A stretch of DNA of 42,239 bases from Calothrix sp. MO_167.B12 (GTDB taxonomy: Bacteria > Cyanobacteriota > Cyanobacteriia > Cyanobacteriales > Nostocaceae). Each line of letters begins with the position of its first letter. The stretch's first letter is position 1. Location: the NCBI GenBank assembly GCA_030066045.1, contig JASJCJ010000049.1:1-42239 (forward strand). The letters run 5' to 3'. Positions 9,321-17,994 of the stretch are shown piece after piece. Both the position numbers and the translations under genes were made by a program. Under the pieces are notes generated by a model. It did no database searches and had not been told where the DNA came from. It was given only the letters and a program-made list of their open reading frames with translations.

Positions 9321-9438
9321 AGAATTTAGGATTTAGAATTTAGAATGAGCGAATTACGTTTTGCAACGGGGATTTTACCCCGACGCAAAATGCACTGCTT
9401 ATAGAAGCAGGGAAATTTAACCCCTCAAGGTTGGTTAA
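9321..9438 (+). repeat. Dispersed repeat family A, copy 1
   Basis: The block runs GAATTTAG..., GCAACGGGGATTTTACCCCG, then ACGCAAAATGCACTGCTT, ending in AGCAGGGAAATTTAACCCC and TTGGTTAAA. Related copies lie at about 19684-19790 and 21628-21730, all on the plus strand. The GGGGATTTTACCCC part is a small palindrome. It is noncoding, and the three copies differ by point changes. Confidence 0.7.
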
Positions 9439-9534
9439 AAGTAAGAAAAAATTACCATATTATATTTTTTTTATTCATTATTTTATACCCTTAACTAATT
9501 TATAAAACTACCATAAATACTCTAAAAAAACATC

Positions 9535-9561
9535 ACCTAAATGGGTGAAAAAAAATCACCC
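9535..9561. promoter_or_regulatory. Cluster of TCACC/GGTGA half-sites upstream of the porin-like gene
   Basis: TCACC-TAAATG-GGTGA is followed at once by GGGTGA-A7-TCACCC (9543-9561), giving three alternating half-sites about 85 bp upstream of the outer-membrane protein start. The spacing fits an operator for a dimeric repressor or a leader hairpin. The regulator is unknown. Confidence 0.35.
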
Positions 9562-9645
9562 AAGAGGATGACCTGATAGCAGGAAGCGGTGGTTCATGAA
9601 AAAATGACACTCTATTAATAGAGGATCTTATATAGGAGTGAAAGT

Positions 9646-10164
9646 ATGAAACTTACTACTTTAAAAACCTCCGTACTTTCTACTATTATTGTCACTTCTA
9701 TTGTGCTTTCTGCTGGAATTGCTGCCGCTCAAACTGGCACAAATGCTAGTTACATTGGTGCGGGTGTAGCTGCGGGTATTACTAATGGTGGAAGAGACAA
9801 TGATGCCGCAGTGTTTGGTGGTAATGTTCAAGGACGTTATGCCATTCCTGAACAACCTGTTTCTATTCGTGGTGCGGTTCTATTTGGTGGAGATGCCACT
9901 GCCATTATACCAACAGTAACTTATGATGTACCGATCGCTCAACGATCAAATATGTATATTGGTGCTGGTTACTCCTTTGTTACCGATGAAAATCGCAACT
10001 CTCAATTGGGTAACAGAAATGCGGCTGTAATCACCCTCGGTGCAGAGTCAGAAGTACACAAAAATGTTGTAGTTTACAGTGATGCTAAGTGGGCAATTGA
10101 TGCCTATGAAAGTGGCCCGGCTGATGCTGTGAGTATCCAAGCTGGAGTCGGCTATCGCTTCTGA
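9646..10164 (+). CDS. Small outer-membrane beta-barrel (porin-family) protein
   Basis: A 172-residue protein with a clear signal peptide: KLTTLK, a hydrophobic core, then cleavage after AGIAAAQ at about residue 28. The mature part of about 145 residues is built of alternating strands rich in Gly, Val and aromatics, such as YIGAGVAAGI, RGAVLFGGDA and NMYIGAGYSFV. It ends in VGYRF, with the terminal phenylalanine typical of barrels inserted by BamA. This size fits an eight-stranded barrel of the OmpX/OmpA type. A good ribosome site (AGGAGTGAAAGT) precedes ATG 9646. It stands alone, with repeats on both sides and a possible operator cluster upstream. Its function could be structural or adhesive; no ligand can be proposed. 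Confidence 0.75.
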   Translation: MKLTTLKTSVLSTIIVTSIVLSAGIAAAQTGTNASYIGAGVAAGITNGGRDNDAAVFGGNVQGRYAIPEQPVSIRGAVLFGGDATAIIPTVTYDVPIAQRSNMYIGAGYSFVTDENRNSQLGNRNAAVITLGAESEVHKNVVVYSDAKWAIDAYESGPADAVSIQAGVGYRF

Positions 10165-10703
10165 TATTGGTTTTATACCAATTTGAATCAAGAATAGACT
10201 TCTGTTGGAAATTAAATATGCGGAGCACCAAAACCCTTGTTCGGTGACGTAGCATTGCTACGTCTCTACATTCTTTTCCACCAGAGGTCTAATGTAACAC
10301 ATGATTTATTGGTAGGGGCGGGGTTACGGTGGGATTACAATGCAAACATTTTTTGATTTGGTATTAATTTTTGCCCCTCAGTCGATTGCATTTACACAAA
10401 CACTTCACAAAATAATCACTATATTAAGACTAAATTAAGACTGATTTAATAACCGTATTTGGTATAAAACTAATAGTAAATTTTATACAAAAATATTTAT
10501 TTTAGTTGCAAACAAAAAAAACGAGAGTTGGGGTCATTTGGGTAGTGCCACCCTAGGTATTGATGATTAATTATGACTTTTTACTATGTATTTAATAATT
10601 CCCAAATGTAATTTTTCAGGTACGAAGAATATTACTTTATTACCTTGCAATACACTGTCAATTCATATAAAGTTTACATACATTCAATTAATACTCTATT
10701 TAT
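10165..10703. other. Intergenic region with a dispersed repeat
   Basis: From 10166 to about 10325 there is a repeat beginning ATTGG-N7-CCAAT. It includes AACACATGATTTATTGGTAG at about 10296, followed by a GGGGCGGGG tract. The same block occurs at about 31593-31680 upstream of the CHAT gene. The rest (10380-10703) is AT-rich and holds no gene I can see; the promoter for the DUF6174 gene should be here. Confidence 0.5.
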
Positions 10704-11219
10704 ATGCGTTTACCTATCATTACTGCGGGTTTAATCGTGCTTTTTGGTTTTAGTACACCTGTAATGTCCCAATTACCAATAGAGCCAATAGAGCCAATAC
10801 AACCATCCACAACAAATAAGAAAGAACTCTGGAATGCTAGGAAACAACTCAGAAGGAATTTCCGATTGTGGAGGAGGCAAGGAATATCCAACTATCGCTA
10901 TACATTTAGCAACGGTTGTTTTTGTATACCTGAAGCTAGAGGTCCTGTAGTTATTGAAGTACGTGATGGTGTCACGACTTCCATTACTGATGCTAAGACT
11001 GGTGAACCTGTTAGTAATGAAGAATTCTTCCAAAGTTTCAATACAATTCCTAAGCTTTTCCTGACCATCCGGGATGCGATCGCTCGCAGAGCAGATAGAA
11101 TTGATGTAGAATACGATCGCACACTTGGTTACCCAACCAACATTGCCATCGATTTCTCTTTTCAGATCGCAGATGAAGAATTGTTTATCACTGTTGAGAA
11201 TTTGGAAGTGCTCGACTAA
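10704..11219 (+). CDS. DUF6174-type secreted protein
   Basis: The 171-residue protein has a signal peptide (MRLPIITAGLIVLFGFSTPVMS, cleavage near 22) and a short PIEPIEPIQP spacer. The domain has the DUF6174 look: LWRRQGISNYRYTFSNGCFCIPEARGP, VVIEVRDG, then a helical middle and RIDVEYDRTLGYPTNIAIDF. The paired cysteines in GCFC suggest oxidised or lipid-proximal chemistry, but no function is known for the family. It probably resides in the periplasm. ATG 10704 has no clear ribosome site, but the signal peptide supports it. No operon partner is visible. Confidence 0.7.
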   Translation: MRLPIITAGLIVLFGFSTPVMSQLPIEPIEPIQPSTTNKKELWNARKQLRRNFRLWRRQGISNYRYTFSNGCFCIPEARGPVVIEVRDGVTTSITDAKTGEPVSNEEFFQSFNTIPKLFLTIRDAIARRADRIDVEYDRTLGYPTNIAIDFSFQIADEELFITVENLEVLD

Positions 11220-11293
11220 ATTTTTTGACAGAATTTAGCAATATCAGGTTTATACATGACAAAACTTAGAGCAGCAGTCCCCAATTAAATCTA

Positions 11294-11514
11294 ATTAGGG
11301 TCTGCTGAATAACTATAAAACATTGATTTATCAATGCTTTGAGGCTATTTTTTGAGTCATAAGTGCAAGGGAATTAGGATTAACGGTTTAAAATTCTTGC
11401 ATCTCTAATTTTTGATGGTAAAAAGAATAGAAAAAAATAGGCACCGAACTATTCCCTATTCCCTATTCCCTATTCCCTACCCCCACCAAAATACTTTTTC
11501 AGCAAGCCCTAATT
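11294..11514 (+). mobile_element. MITE-like element, copy 2
   Basis: TTAGGGTCTGCTGAATAA at the left and TTTTTCAGCAAGCCCTAA at the right are imperfect terminal inverted repeats. The interior matches the element at 79-286 in opposite orientation, apart from an ATTCCCT heptamer array at about 11451-11477 that copy 1 lacks. There is no coding capacity. Confidence 0.6.
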
Positions 11515-11561
11515 AAGATAGGAAGATTTTGTGATTGGGACTGCTTTCTTGTAATCATGAA

Positions 11562-14500
11562 TCATTGATTTTGAAGTTTGACTTTTTGCAATGTATTTAA
11601 TAATTCCCAGGCTGTAAATGGCTTGGCTAGAAATGCTTGAATATTTGTACTAGCTGCTTGGGAAAGTACTTCATTTGATGCCAGTCCACTCATCACAATA
11701 ATTGGTACTTGGGGATTGAGTTTTTGTAAAGTACGAATGGTGGTCATGCTATCTAAAGCAGGCATCATTAAATCAATTAATACAGCTTTAATTTCTTGTT
11801 CGTGTTTGGCAAATAATGCAATCGCTTCAATTCCATCCCGAGCAATTAAAGCTTGGTAATTATAGGTTTCCAGGGAAGTTTTGGTAATTTCTAAAATAGA
11901 TGTTTCGTCATCCACAACTAAAATTAATTCTCCTGCACCCGGTGGTGGTTCCAACTCTGAAAATGTTTGGTTTTCTATACCTTCTACTGCTGGTAAATAA
12001 ACTTTGAAGCAGGTACCCTTGCCAACTTCACTATATACATCTACAAAACCACCGTGACTTTTGATAATTCCTACTACCGTTGACAAACCTAATCCCGTAC
12101 CTTGTCCCAATTCTTTAGTAGTAAAAAAAGGTTCAAAAATTCTGTCTATATTGTCTGGAGAAATACCACATCCAGTGTCAGAAATGGTCATGACTACATA
12201 GGAACCCACACGGGCATCTAAATGCATTCTGGCATAGTTTTCATCAATGAAGAGATTAGCGATCGCTAAGGTAAGTGTACCTCCATTTGTCATTGCATCC
12301 CGAGCATTTAAACATAGGTTCATCAACACCTGATGCAGTTGGGTGGCATCAGCGGAAACTGTCCAGAGGTTTTTGGTGGCAATATCCATACAAATTTCGA
12401 TGGATTTGGGGAAGGTTTGTCTGGCAACCCGCGCCACTTCCACTAGTAAATGTCCGGCTTGTAAATTCGTCCGCTCGGTTTCTGTTCCTCGGGCAAAGGA
12501 GAGAATTTGTTTGATTAAGTCGCTGCCCCGCTTGCAATTATCCAGGACAATTTTGATTAATTCCTGGGTATTCTCATCTACATGGTTTAATTTGAGGGGT
12601 AATAGTTGAGCTACTGCTAGGATGGGTGTGAGAATATTATTGAGATCATGGGCAATACCACTTGCTAGAGTACCAATACTCTGTAACCGCTGGGTACGCA
12701 GAAATTGAGCTTCCAGTTGTTTTTTCTCCGTAATATCTGTAGCAACTGTCAAAATTGATTTGGCATTGCCTCGTTCGTCCCTAATTACCGTCCACCTGGC
12801 TTCTACAATGATTTTGCGTTCATCTTTGCGGTATTGATGCAATTCTCCATGCCATTCCCCATGCTCCAATACCGTTTGACGAGCTAAGTCTAGTTGGGGG
12901 ATACTAGTGTCATCATACAAAAGTTGGTGAGCATTTTTACCTTGTATTTCTGCCTGCTCCCAACCATAAACCCGATATGCTCCTTGATTGGAGAAGACAA
13001 TATCCCCAGCAAGGCTCAACACCAGAATGGCATCTGTGGTAATGTCAATTAAGGCAGCTTGTTCCCTGGCTTGTTGTTCGGCTAATTTGCGAGCAGTAAT
13101 ATCCGTTTCCGAACCTGCCATCCGTAACACCTTACCCCCTTCATCCCAGAGAGCAATCCCTCGGCTAAAAATCCATTTGTAGGTACCATCTTGGCAACGG
13201 GTACGATACTCAACGGCAAACAGAGGAGTCTGGCGAGCAAAATAATCCCTCACCGACTGCATTACCCAGTCTAAATCATCAGGGTGAACTCGTTGGGACC
13301 ATTCATCTAAAGAGTTACCAATTTCATCCTCTGCAAAACCACGCATCTGCTTCCAACGAGTGGAGAAAAACACCTGATTGGTTTGCACATTCCAGTCCCA
13401 AATGCCATCATTACTACCTTGTAGGACTAGGTTCCACCGTTCTTCTTTTTCCCTTAAGGTTTGTTCTGCAAGTTGGCGTAAACGCAGTTGTTCGCGAATA
13501 TCCCCAATATCCCGCACCACCATCAGCAAACCAATGGCTGTATTTTCCTCATCCTGGAGGACAGAAATTGAGGATTCCACATGAATTTCTTTGCCGTTGC
13601 CTTGGCGGTGAATATTTTCTCCTTTCCAGGAACCACTACTCGCCAAAGCACGAAGGCAAGCTTCTTGTTCTTCTGGATGCAACCACACACATTCAAAAGC
13701 TATATCTAGGGACTGACCGATAATTTCCGAGGCTTTGATATTGTATAATTCTTCTGCCTTAGGATTCCAATAAGTTACCCGGCGTTGATTATCAGTTACA
13801 ATTACCGCATCATTCACCTGGGAGAGAATATTAGCTAGGAATTGCCCATATTTTCCCGTTTCCTGACAATTAGGGGGTTTCTCTAACTCTTCTTGGTTTT
13901 CCCCTAACTTGAAAATAGGGAGTTCGCAGTTCGCAGTTCGGAGTTCGCAGTTCAGGAATAGGGATGAGGTTTCCTCGCCCAGAGTTAGGGAATTATTTTC
14001 ATCCTTGGTTGTGTACCAAAGTTCATCAGTTAAGGGTTGCAATTTCGACATGACCCCAGAGTATAAATTTTGCCCCAATTGTTCTATACTTGCTGGCGCA
14101 ACTATTTTGACAAACTCTTTTCGTAGTTTGGCAATTGATAGATGTGGAATCCGATAATTTCTTAACCTTGACAACACAGTATTTATATACCATTTTTGCA
14201 GTGCGATCGCATATTCTGTTGTTAGATAAGTAATTTTGCTACTAGATGATTTGATGAATTTGGCAGCTAAATTAACTATATTTTTATCAGTGAAAATATT
14301 TACAATATGTATTCTGATTATTTCTATTAGCCACCCAATAAGCTGATATTGTACAGATGGCAAAGTATATAATTTATATCTGTAGAGTTGATCATCAATA
14401 CTGTATTTGCAAATCGAAAAAATAATAGTATTAATTTGTGATGTATTAAGTTTAACTATTGATGGATTCAATACAATACCATCAGGTCTCAATTTATCTA

Positions 14501-14615
14501 TGGGAAAACTGTTAACGCAGCTCCTCTGTACAAGGCTAAATATTAGCCCAGCTCCGAGCCAGGAGGCTAACTGATAACTAATAACTGAAATGACAGGTTG
14601 ATTATTTAGTTGCAT
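11562..14615 (-). CDS. Hybrid histidine kinase with three PAS domains and a receiver
   Basis: This is a two-component sensor of about 1017 residues. The start at ATG 14615 has AGGAG eight bases upstream; a TTG six bases earlier is less likely. The first 240 residues match no domain I know, and part of the N-terminus overlies a dispersed repeat. Three PAS domains follow (about 265-385, 390-510, 515-640), the second of the PAS_3 type with WNLVLQGSNDGIWDWNV. HisKA carries the phospho-histidine in IASGIAHDLNNIL-type sequence (here TLASGIAHDLNNILTP). The ATPase has NLCLNARDAM, ISDTGCGI and GQGTGLGLS. The C-terminal receiver starts at about 899 and has its phospho-aspartate near 950 (LIDLMMP). No transmembrane helix is evident, so it is probably cytosolic. 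A tandem repeat of GCAGTTC/GGAGTTC units encodes NCELRTANCELP at 13918-13955. The partner regulator is not in the window. Confidence 0.85.
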   Translation of the reverse strand: MQLNNQPVISVISYQLASWLGAGLIFSLVQRSCVNSFPIDKLRPDGIVLNPSIVKLNTSQINTIIFSICKYSIDDQLYRYKLYTLPSVQYQLIGWLIEIIRIHIVNIFTDKNIVNLAAKFIKSSSSKITYLTTEYAIALQKWYINTVLSRLRNYRIPHLSIAKLRKEFVKIVAPASIEQLGQNLYSGVMSKLQPLTDELWYTTKDENNSLTLGEETSSLFLNCELRTANCELPIFKLGENQEELEKPPNCQETGKYGQFLANILSQVNDAVIVTDNQRRVTYWNPKAEELYNIKASEIIGQSLDIAFECVWLHPEEQEACLRALASSGSWKGENIHRQGNGKEIHVESSISVLQDEENTAIGLLMVVRDIGDIREQLRLRQLAEQTLREKEERWNLVLQGSNDGIWDWNVQTNQVFFSTRWKQMRGFAEDEIGNSLDEWSQRVHPDDLDWVMQSVRDYFARQTPLFAVEYRTRCQDGTYKWIFSRGIALWDEGGKVLRMAGSETDITARKLAEQQAREQAALIDITTDAILVLSLAGDIVFSNQGAYRVYGWEQAEIQGKNAHQLLYDDTSIPQLDLARQTVLEHGEWHGELHQYRKDERKIIVEARWTVIRDERGNAKSILTVATDITEKKQLEAQFLRTQRLQSIGTLASGIAHDLNNILTPILAVAQLLPLKLNHVDENTQELIKIVLDNCKRGSDLIKQILSFARGTETERTNLQAGHLLVEVARVARQTFPKSIEICMDIATKNLWTVSADATQLHQVLMNLCLNARDAMTNGGTLTLAIANLFIDENYARMHLDARVGSYVVMTISDTGCGISPDNIDRIFEPFFTTKELGQGTGLGLSTVVGIIKSHGGFVDVYSEVGKGTCFKVYLPAVEGIENQTFSELEPPPGAGELILVVDDETSILEITKTSLETYNYQALIARDGIEAIALFAKHEQEIKAVLIDLMMPALDSMTTIRTLQKLNPQVPIIVMSGLASNEVLSQAASTNIQAFLAKPFTAWELLNTLQKVKLQNQ
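13914..13956. repeat. Heptamer tandem repeat inside the histidine kinase gene
   Basis: Six or so units of the type GCAGTTC/GGAGTTC run in frame through the kinase gene just before PAS1. They are read on the coding strand as NCELRTANCELP. The same unit recurs at 37768-37815 at the end of the GNAT gene. Confidence 0.75.
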
Positions 14616-14629
14616 AGTCAAAACTCCTG

Positions 14630-15368
14630 TCTTCTAGGAATACTTATTATAATCATGATTAGTACTAGCAACCAACTTAATTGGCACTCCTCCGGAAAAA
14701 AAAGACAAGATATACACATTTATAGAAATTTTGCTTGATTCCTGAAAAAAAATTAATTATCTATAAATTAGAGTTTTGACTATCAAAATCGGGATTTACT
14801 GGGCAATACCACAATCTTATGGGTATTCCTAAATCAAGTACTTGTTCTATATCTGCTGAAATTAATTTTTCCAGAATTAATATTAGTTACGAAAATTTAT
14901 ATAAATATTATTTTATGTTAATTTTGCCAGGTATAACATATTTCATCGGTTTCTTTCTCTACCTCTGAGAACTAATGTGGCGAAACAGTAGTATTCCATT
15001 TCATTAGTTTTGATGAGTAAATCAATTGTAGTGGGAGCGTCTCGCTCCCTGCTGACAGGATGTTGTTGGCGAATCAGGGGTATCACCCTCTTGGGAGTGG
15101 GGGAGTGGGGGAGTGGGAGAGTGGGGGAGTGGGGGCAGAAAAAACCCAGCCCAAATTATGACAGTAATCCCCAGCTTTTAGCATAATCAGGGGTCAAACC
15201 TACTATTCGCCAACAGTATCCTGACAGAAAGCGTCTCGCTCCCTGCTGTAAAGAAGCGAGCAAGATGCCCCTACAATGGATTTGCCATAGGACAAACATT
15301 CTAATTACATCCGTTGGTGATAAATTGTCACCTCTGGTGGTAATTTCAATTCTGGAAATCTCCTTAAC
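14630..15368. other. Intergenic region with repeats between two minus-strand genes
   Basis: The AT-rich part up to about 15000 should contain the promoter of the kinase gene. From 15028 there are palindromic repeats. One 27-bp block, 15028-15054, is the exact reverse complement of 17-43, and a related block lies at 15228-15275. A GGGAGTGG-type tandem repeat lies at about 15094-15136. No gene is seen. Confidence 0.55.
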
Positions 15369-16490
15369 TCAGGTTAAATTTCCCTGTCTTCTTTGCCAAA
15401 AAGAAGTATTTTCCCACCGTGTTTCTTGAGCATAATATAACTGTCTTTCCTGGGTATACTCAGCAAAACTGGTAGTCAGGGAGACATGATAATCTGAAAA
15501 TGAACATACATGGCTCACACCAGATTCTGTAATTGCACGAGCAGCATTTATCCCGTTACTAATGGCTTTGAGAATTCCTTGAGCCGATAAAGGGTCATAG
15601 GTAGCAGCAGCGTCTCCTACCGCTAACCACTGCTGTCCGCAAAAAGAATCTTGGCGAGAAGTATATGCATCATAAATATGTAGTTTGTCCACTGGATGCC
15701 AGGTATTTACCCGCTCTCTTGTATAGGGAGTAGTAAGTAAACTTTTGTTCCAGTAAGTTGACAAATCCCTCCGTTGTCTAGGCAACAAATCCCGATCTGT
15801 CATCAAAACTGCGATCGCACGCCCCCTAGGTAGTTGTGCTGAATACCACCAACCTGCTTCAGTAGCTTCAACTAGTGTACGCGGATCGTCAATAGCTGAG
15901 TTGGGGGTGTGGTGAAAAAACTGAGCAACTCCCACTAAATTGTCTAAGTATATCCTGTCTGTTGCTAATATTCCTTTTTTCAATTGACTTCTACCGGATG
16001 CATCAATTAAAATATCAGCTCTCAAGTTGGTCAATTCTCCATCTTGGCGAATGGAGATATTCCAACCTCCTTCGTGATAATCTACTTCAACTACTAAGGT
16101 GTTTAACAACACAATAGCACCGACTTCCGTGGCCGCCAATGCCAAAGAGCGATCAAAGTTACATCGATCAATGTGCCATCCAGAACCATAAGGGTTGAAA
16201 ATAAACTCATTCTCGTAGGGTTGACTACTTCCCCAACAACAAATCATCCCAGGGGAAGAGAGATGTCCTGCTTGAACAAACCTTTCCCACTGTCCCAACT
16301 CTGTCAAGAGGGGACAAATCCAAGGGGATAACATCTCCCCTACACGATTCTCTTGGTAGTGGGAACGCTCGCACACAGCCACGGACACCCCAGCTTGTGC
16401 TAGGGTAATTGCTGCCGAAGTGCCACCAGGTCCACCACCAAGAATTACCACATCATAGTGTTTGCGAAAGCCCATAGCTGAATCACCCAC
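15369..16490 (-). CDS. LodB-like FAD-dependent maturase/oxidoreductase
   Basis: A flavoprotein of the group that includes LodB and GoxB, which are needed to form the cysteine tryptophylquinone cofactor of LodA-type oxidases. It opens with the dinucleotide-binding motif DVVILGGGPGGTSAA, followed by the CER acidic end of strand 2. Later it has the second FAD motif WLAVGDAAATYDPLSAQGI and ILIDASGRS, as in tryptophan-halogenase-like flavoproteins. The annotated GTG start at 16490 overlaps the LodA-like stop by one base (TAGTG). ATG 16475 would start five codons later. The overlap implies coupled translation. The length, 373 residues, is normal for LodB proteins. The substrate is presumably the neighbouring oxidase precursor. 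Confidence 0.82.
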   Translation of the reverse strand: MGDSAMGFRKHYDVVILGGGPGGTSAAITLAQAGVSVAVCERSHYQENRVGEMLSPWICPLLTELGQWERFVQAGHLSSPGMICCWGSSQPYENEFIFNPYGSGWHIDRCNFDRSLALAATEVGAIVLLNTLVVEVDYHEGGWNISIRQDGELTNLRADILIDASGRSQLKKGILATDRIYLDNLVGVAQFFHHTPNSAIDDPRTLVEATEAGWWYSAQLPRGRAIAVLMTDRDLLPRQRRDLSTYWNKSLLTTPYTRERVNTWHPVDKLHIYDAYTSRQDSFCGQQWLAVGDAAATYDPLSAQGILKAISNGINAARAITESGVSHVCSFSDYHVSLTTSFAEYTQERQLYYAQETRWENTSFWQRRQGNLT

Positions 16491-17971
16491 TAATGTGGAA
16501 AAGTGGGATCTCGTTCATCTTCCACAAAAACGGTTTCACCAGCCCTATTTTCACGAGGCACAATGAAACCAAGTCGCCCAAAATTCTCCACTAAATCAGT
16601 GTGTCGTGTACCCCCAGGTATCCAGTTTTCATTTGGCCGAACATCGTTGGTATTCACCATAACTCGATTAGGTCGTTGGGCTGGCCACCATCCTCTAGAA
16701 CACTTGAGAAAATCAGCTTGCCAGGGAACTGCCATCCGTGCTGTAATAGAACCAGCTTCTAATTGTAGTGATACACCATTATCAGAAAATTGCGATCGCG
16801 TGAGACGGAATGCCTCACTATAGATATCCGAGTTTGTCATTAAAATTCCCGCTTCAATACCAGGGAAAAATCCGCCTCCCACTGCCTGTTCTAGAGCAGC
16901 TCTATCTAGGTTGCTGGGGGTTACGCTCAGGGTAGGAGGAGAATCATGGAAATCCTCTATAAAGTCGAGGCTGAGCCATTTGTCGAGAATGTCTCTTTGT
17001 ACCTCTGTAAATTGAAAATCATTGAGAATCTCAAAATCTTCCACAGCAACTAATAGGCTAAATACATCACTACGTAGAGAGTCAGCACCTGGATCGGTTT
17101 TACTACCTAAGATAGCAGGATCTTGGGCAATAGGGAGAAAGTCACCCCATTGATCTACCCAACGCAAGTTAGCGCCCCGTTGAATAATCGGTAAAATATC
17201 ATCCCGAAATGAGGGTGTAGTCGGAGGAAAGAGCCATCCTCGGTTAACTGCTGCTTGAAAAGCAATGTCGTACAGGGTTGTTAATCCATAGATTTGGGGG
17301 GCAAAGTCAGGTGGTGCCACAAGCACCCAAGCACCCTCAACGGTGAAGGAATCTCCATTGGGAAAAGTTACTTGAGCTTCAATTGGCCCGTCAGCAACAT
17401 CATCATGCCAGAATTCATTGTTGGCAAAACCTGTGATTGGTCGTCCAGCAGGCTCAGATGCCGATAAACCTCTGCCTCCAAGTACCATCAGACGACCCTG
17501 AGCGTCAGTTCGTAATTCTCCTAAATAAACCTCTTTTCCCTTGAAAAATCCAGGGGATGAGGCTGTGACTGTTTGGTTAGCGCCAGAAATCGGCTCGAAT
17601 ACTGGTTTAATTTCCAAGTCAGGTATGGGAACTCCAGGGTTGCGAGGTCCAGCACTACCAAACCGTTCAGCAGCAGCTTTTCCATTTGCCAAGGTCACTT
17701 GCCATTCAATTTGAGCATCACCTAGGGTAATCTCTCGCAGAGGGGTAAGTGTTCCATCAGCATCTTCTTCATACTCAAATACCCGGAAACGGGCGGCTTG
17801 CCGTTTAATACGACCAGAAGAATCTTTATATTTTTCAACAGGTGTTTCATTACCACCAATAATTTCCACCGGATTAACCCCAGGAATTTCCGGACCAATG
17901 AAGAACCCATCTGGACTATCACCGATACGGGCAATGCCGATACCAGGGTGAATTTTATAAATCTTTGCCAT
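16490..17971 (-). CDS. LodA/GoxA-like cysteine-tryptophylquinone oxidase
   Basis: The N-terminus AKIYKIHPGIGIARIGDSP is the hallmark of LodA-type proteins, which oxidise amino acids (lysine epsilon-amine for LodA, glycine for GoxA) and release hydrogen peroxide and ammonia. The C-terminal part has MAVPWQADFLKC at about 413-424 followed by WWPAQRP. Cys424 is the only cysteine in the 493-residue protein, so it must be the quinone partner if the cofactor forms. Which tryptophan pairs with it (428, 429 or another) cannot be told. LodA itself is longer (about 720 residues), so this belongs to a shorter group of unknown substrate. AAGG nine bases before ATG 17971 supports the start. There is no signal peptide, but these enzymes can be exported without one. 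It is the middle gene of the operon, 23 bp after the ferritin-like gene. Confidence 0.85.
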   Translation of the reverse strand: MAKIYKIHPGIGIARIGDSPDGFFIGPEIPGVNPVEIIGGNETPVEKYKDSSGRIKRQAARFRVFEYEEDADGTLTPLREITLGDAQIEWQVTLANGKAAAERFGSAGPRNPGVPIPDLEIKPVFEPISGANQTVTASSPGFFKGKEVYLGELRTDAQGRLMVLGGRGLSASEPAGRPITGFANNEFWHDDVADGPIEAQVTFPNGDSFTVEGAWVLVAPPDFAPQIYGLTTLYDIAFQAAVNRGWLFPPTTPSFRDDILPIIQRGANLRWVDQWGDFLPIAQDPAILGSKTDPGADSLRSDVFSLLVAVEDFEILNDFQFTEVQRDILDKWLSLDFIEDFHDSPPTLSVTPSNLDRAALEQAVGGGFFPGIEAGILMTNSDIYSEAFRLTRSQFSDNGVSLQLEAGSITARMAVPWQADFLKCSRGWWPAQRPNRVMVNTNDVRPNENWIPGGTRHTDLVENFGRLGFIVPRENRAGETVFVEDERDPTFPH

Positions 17972-17994
17972 GATACTTACCTTGTTTGAGAAGT

